Positions 5,715 through 8,485 of a DNA stretch of 8,485 nucleotides are shown here, one piece after another (the first letter of the stretch is position 1; each line of letters begins with the position of its first letter). Origin of the DNA: JARRKU01 sp050288425. Its GTDB lineage: Bacteria; Desulfobacterota; Desulfobacteria; Desulfobacterales; Desulfosarcinaceae. Location of the stretch: the NCBI GenBank assembly GCA_050288425.1, contig JBNKDU010000114.1:1-8485 (forward strand), written 5' to 3'. The position numbers were made by a program, and so were the translations under genes. The notes under the pieces are model-generated. The model was not told the DNA's origin, did no database searches, and saw only the letters and a list, made by a program, of their open reading frames with translations.

Positions 5715-7106
5715 ATGTTACTCAAGGAACCCAATTATACCCGTAAAGCGCAGCGTATCGACCTGCCCCTGCTGGTCCAGATCGATAACCGGACCTATAA
5801 GACCAAGGACTGGTCCCTGGCCGGCGTGGGCATCCTGGACCTGGACCTGCCCTTTGAAATGGACAAGATCATCGACTGCCGGCTGATCCTGCCCATGGAA
5901 GGCGCCAACTTCGTGCTCTCCGCCGCCATTTCGATGAAAAACAAGCGCGGCGACATCGTCGGCTGCGAATTCAAGGATTTGGCGCCCAAGAACAAACGCG
6001 TGCTGCGCCGCTTTATCGAGCTGGCCATCGAAGGCCAGATCGACAACGTGGAAGATTTCATCGCCGCCTATTCCGAACCGGTGTTCGAGACCCCCATCGG
6101 CGAGGCCCTGGCCCTCGAGGAAAAAGAAGCGGTCAAGATCAAGAGAACATTTCTGAAGAAGAGCCTGGCATTTCTTTTCGTCGGCCTGGTGGTCGCCCTG
6201 GTGATCGGCTATACGACGATTTACAACCTGCAGTACAAGATCTTCTCCACCGGCGTGGTCACCGGTAGCCTGGTCCGGGTCACCGCCAACGACAGCGGCA
6301 TCCTGGACAAGATCCACGTGGGTATTCACGATATCGTGGATCCCGGCCTGGTGCTGTTCGACATGATGACCGTGGAAAAGGCCGGCGGCGCCCGATCGGC
6401 CGGCATTGTGACCAAAGACCCGGGCCCTGAAAACCGGGTCGGTTTCGTTCCCTATGCCAGTGATGTCATCTTTTCCCTGAAAGAGCGCGCCGAAAGCAAG
6501 CAGCGCGAATATCAGGACGCGGTCGCCCTTTTCTCCCAGCGGTTGATCACCCGCAAGGATTACAACCTGGTGTACAACAACTACCTGCGGGCCAAGGTGG
6601 ATTACGAGCATGAAAAGGACCGGGTCGACCGGGAAAACCAGCGACGTTGGGACAATCTCGAAGCCCTGCGGAACAAAATCGCCACGGCGGAAACGTCCTC
6701 CTTCGGGACCGTCGCCGCGCCGTCCCTCGACCGGCGGATATCGCCCATCGAGGGGGAGGTCTACCGCATCGAGCACACCGAGGGAGAATTCGTCCACCCC
6801 GACGATACCGTCATGGTCCTGGTCACCCGCGAAAAACCCTACGTCATTCTGAAGCTTCACACCCGGGACATCTACAAGGTCAAGATCGACGACCAGGCCC
6901 GCATCTATTCCAAATACAATGACGTCTCCTACCGCGGCAAGGTGACCCAGATCGGGTACGCCGCCGTGAACGCCGATGCCACCATTTCCCAGGAAACCAG
7001 CCTGAACGAGAGCCTGGTCAAAATCGAATTTCTCGATGACGAGATCGCTTTCCCCCTCAATTCCCGGGTCGAGGTGCGTATCCGGCGCGATTTTCTCAGG
7101 AGCTGA
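5715..7106 (+). CDS. alg44: Alg44-like PilZ/HlyD-like membrane protein (c-di-GMP receptor, exopolysaccharide co-polymerase)
   Basis: This 463-residue protein has the domain order of Alg44, the c-di-GMP-binding partner of the alginate polymerase Alg8: a cytoplasmic PilZ domain (about 9-105), a linker, one membrane helix (about 148-170) and a periplasmic membrane-fusion-like region. The PilZ ligand motifs are both intact: R10KAQR14 (RxxxR) and D32WSLAG37 (DxSxxG), so c-di-GMP binding is likely. The periplasmic part has a split barrel-sandwich (about 178-218 and 341-370) interrupted by a charged, probably coiled-coil hairpin (about 252-326), then a beta-barrel-like end (374-460). It is longer than Pseudomonas Alg44 (about 389 residues). 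ATG 5715 is the only start, since TAA at 5691 closes the frame, although its ribosome site (AAGG directly abutting ATG) is poor. It precedes the glycosyltransferase by 2 nt. The polymer need not be alginate. Confidence 0.88.
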   Translation: MLLKEPNYTRKAQRIDLPLLVQIDNRTYKTKDWSLAGVGILDLDLPFEMDKIIDCRLILPMEGANFVLSAAISMKNKRGDIVGCEFKDLAPKNKRVLRRFIELAIEGQIDNVEDFIAAYSEPVFETPIGEALALEEKEAVKIKRTFLKKSLAFLFVGLVVALVIGYTTIYNLQYKIFSTGVVTGSLVRVTANDSGILDKIHVGIHDIVDPGLVLFDMMTVEKAGGARSAGIVTKDPGPENRVGFVPYASDVIFSLKERAESKQREYQDAVALFSQRLITRKDYNLVYNNYLRAKVDYEHEKDRVDRENQRRWDNLEALRNKIATAETSSFGTVAAPSLDRRISPIEGEVYRIEHTEGEFVHPDDTVMVLVTREKPYVILKLHTRDIYKVKIDDQARIYSKYNDVSYRGKVTQIGYAAVNADATISQETSLNESLVKIEFLDDEIAFPLNSRVEVRIRRDFLRS

Positions 7107-7108
7107 CC

Positions 7109-8485
7109 ATGGTCAGGCGATACGGACGCAAGACCGCGCTCAAGTCCCTGGTGGTTCCCGGCGTTTTCTACCTCTCCCTGGCGTATTGCATCGGCTATCT
7201 CTTCTGGCCCTATTTCTACTATATGAAAAACGAGACCCTCCTCGTCCTGGGTTCATTCGCCATCTGGCGCTACGGCTGGCAGGCCACCCACTACCTGCGC
7301 GCCATCTTCTACAGCCTGGTCTACTATCCCCGTTTGAAAAAACGGGCGGCGGCCCTGCCCGAAGGCCTGCGGTTTCCGAAACACCTGTTTTTCATCATTC
7401 CGTCGTACAATGAGGAAGCCTGGGTCAGCCGGGAAGCCTTTCACTCCATCCTGTCCGAACTGGGCAAGATTCCGTCCAGCGCGACCCTGATCGTGGCCAC
7501 CGGCTCGGACAGGGATGACAATGTGATCTCCTCGATCTACAACTCCCACCCGGTGAAGGAAAAGGTGGACCTGATCTTCCAGCGCCAGACCGGGGGCAAG
7601 CGCATCGCCATGGGCCACGCCCTGCGCAGCGCGGCCCGGCGGTACCACATGATAGACGACGACCCCCATTCGGCCACCATCTTCATGGACGGCGACTCCT
7701 ACCTGGAGCCGGGCACCCTGACCAAGGTGCTGCCCTTTTTCGGACTCATGCCCCGCCTGGGCGCCTTGACCACCAACGAGGTGGCTTTCATCCGCACCGA
7801 ATCCTCCTGGTACAAGAACTGGTTCAACCTCAAGTTCGGCCAGCGCCATATCCTGTTCCAGTCCCATTCCGTATCGAAAAAGGTGCTGACCCTCACCGGC
7901 CGGTTTTCCGTGTTCCGATCTTCCATCGTCGTGCAGGAGGACTTGATCCGGCAGATCGAGAACGACGTGATCACCCATTGGCGCCACGGCAAGTTCCGAT
8001 TTCTCATGGGCGACGACAAGAGCAGTTGGTTCTATCTGCTCAAGAACCAATGGGAGATGCTCTACATCCCCGACGTGCTGTGCTATTCCCTGGAGAGCCG
8101 CGACAGCGACTTCCTGGAGCTGAGCCTGTCGCTGCCCTACCGCTGGTACGGCAACACGTTGCGCAACAACGACCGGGCCCTGGCCGTGGGCTGGCGCAAG
8201 GTCGGGTTCTTCATCTGGATGTGCATCCTGGACCAGCGGCTGTCCATGTGGACATCCCTGGTGGGGATTTCCGGGGCCGTGATCCTGAGCCTGTCCAAGT
8301 CCTTCATCTACCTGCCCATGTACCTGGCCTGGGTGTTGATCGTGCGCACGGCCCAGATGGCGGTGATCACCTATTGCGGCCACACCGTGTCCCTGCGGAC
8401 CATTCCCTTGATGCTCTACAACCAGTGGATCGGCGCCTTCATAAAGATCCATTCGTATTTCAACCTGTCGAGCCAGAAATGGTCC
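7109..8485 (+). CDS. alg8: Alg8-like processive glycosyltransferase family 2 (partial, runs off window end)
   Basis: The frame is open for 459 codons to the window edge; Alg8 is roughly 490-500 residues, so only a short tail is missing. The product is an inner-membrane processive GT2 polymerase. It has N-terminal helices (about 13-35 and 42-62), a cytosolic catalytic domain beginning FFIIPSYNEE at 94-103, a DxD metal/nucleotide-sugar site (D194, D196 in MDGDS), GDDKSSW at 301-307 where other GT2 synthases carry the TED-type catalytic acid, an acceptor-site RWYGN at 345-349 and C-terminal helices (about 365-450). GDDKSSW, YRWYGN and DQRLSMWTSL (375-384) match Alg8 as I remember it, which is why Alg8 is preferred over cellulose or hyaluronan synthases. 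ATG 7109 has AGGAG at 7098-7102, six bases upstream and overlapping the end of the Alg44-like gene. The pair would form a c-di-GMP-activated polymerase complex. The donor sugar, GDP-mannuronate in true alginate systems, is not shown here. Confidence 0.9.
   Translation, partial: MVRRYGRKTALKSLVVPGVFYLSLAYCIGYLFWPYFYYMKNETLLVLGSFAIWRYGWQATHYLRAIFYSLVYYPRLKKRAAALPEGLRFPKHLFFIIPSYNEEAWVSREAFHSILSELGKIPSSATLIVATGSDRDDNVISSIYNSHPVKEKVDLIFQRQTGGKRIAMGHALRSAARRYHMIDDDPHSATIFMDGDSYLEPGTLTKVLPFFGLMPRLGALTTNEVAFIRTESSWYKNWFNLKFGQRHILFQSHSVSKKVLTLTGRFSVFRSSIVVQEDLIRQIENDVITHWRHGKFRFLMGDDKSSWFYLLKNQWEMLYIPDVLCYSLESRDSDFLELSLSLPYRWYGNTLRNNDRALAVGWRKVGFFIWMCILDQRLSMWTSLVGISGAVILSLSKSFIYLPMYLAWVLIVRTAQMAVITYCGHTVSLRTIPLMLYNQWIGAFIKIHSYFNLSSQKWS

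Noticed and set aside
4423..5886. Long + strand frame of 487 codons overlapping the polytopic protein and the Alg44-like start
   Set aside because: It is Arg/Pro/His-rich, characteristic of an out-of-phase shadow; it runs across the intergenic gap and has no family resemblance.
5718..6860. Antisense open frame opposite the Alg44-like gene
   Set aside because: It is a shadow frame; the + strand product has intact PilZ motifs.
7253..8452. Antisense open frame opposite the Alg8-like gene
   Set aside because: It has His/Gln/Gly-rich shadow composition; the + strand frame is open to the window end with GT2 motifs.
1..8485. CRISPR arrays, tRNA or rRNA genes, insertion sequences and integration sites
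   Set aside because: No regularly spaced repeats, no cloverleaf-type sequence, no transposase frame and no terminal inverted repeats were noticed on reading both strands.

Overview
The window reads as a compact, high-GC bacterial chromosome segment with all recognisable genes on the + strand, small gaps, 4-nt stop/start overlaps and frequent TTG/GTG starts. The gene mix (a NosL-type copper-protein cluster next to an Alg44/Alg8-like exopolysaccharide pair, with strong G/C at third codon positions) suggests a proteobacterium or a Desulfobacterota ('delta') relative. This is an inference from content, and no marker gene settles the taxonomy.

Region 1 (1-1219): the probable tail of an upstream gene (to about 95) is followed by a short-chain dehydrogenase/reductase (144-890). 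Its Rossmann motifs are intact, but the usual catalytic Tyr of YxxxK is replaced by Pro. A small, poorly supported ORF (920-1081) follows, then a 138-nt gap.

Region 2 (1220-5482): a six-gene, tightly packed operon-like block. It holds two different NosL-family secreted proteins (1220-1774 and 1791-2312), a small single-pass membrane protein (2327-2656), an FtsX/MacB-type ABC permease (2653-3798), its ATPase (3801-4487) and an approximately eight-helix membrane protein with conserved-looking Cys/His motifs (4484-5482). No nosZ, nosD, or ABC-2-type NosF/NosY is visible. The simplest reading is an envelope metal-handling (probably Cu(I)) or cofactor-delivery system built on a MacB-fold transporter instead of NosDFY. 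This is the least described part of the window.

Region 3 (5483-8485): after a 232-nt gap come a PilZ-membrane-HlyD-like protein resembling Alg44 (5715-7106) and a processive family-2 glycosyltransferase resembling Alg8 (7109 to the window end, truncated). Together they look like the c-di-GMP-gated polymerase and co-polymerase core of an alginate-like exopolysaccharide system whose remaining genes should lie downstream.
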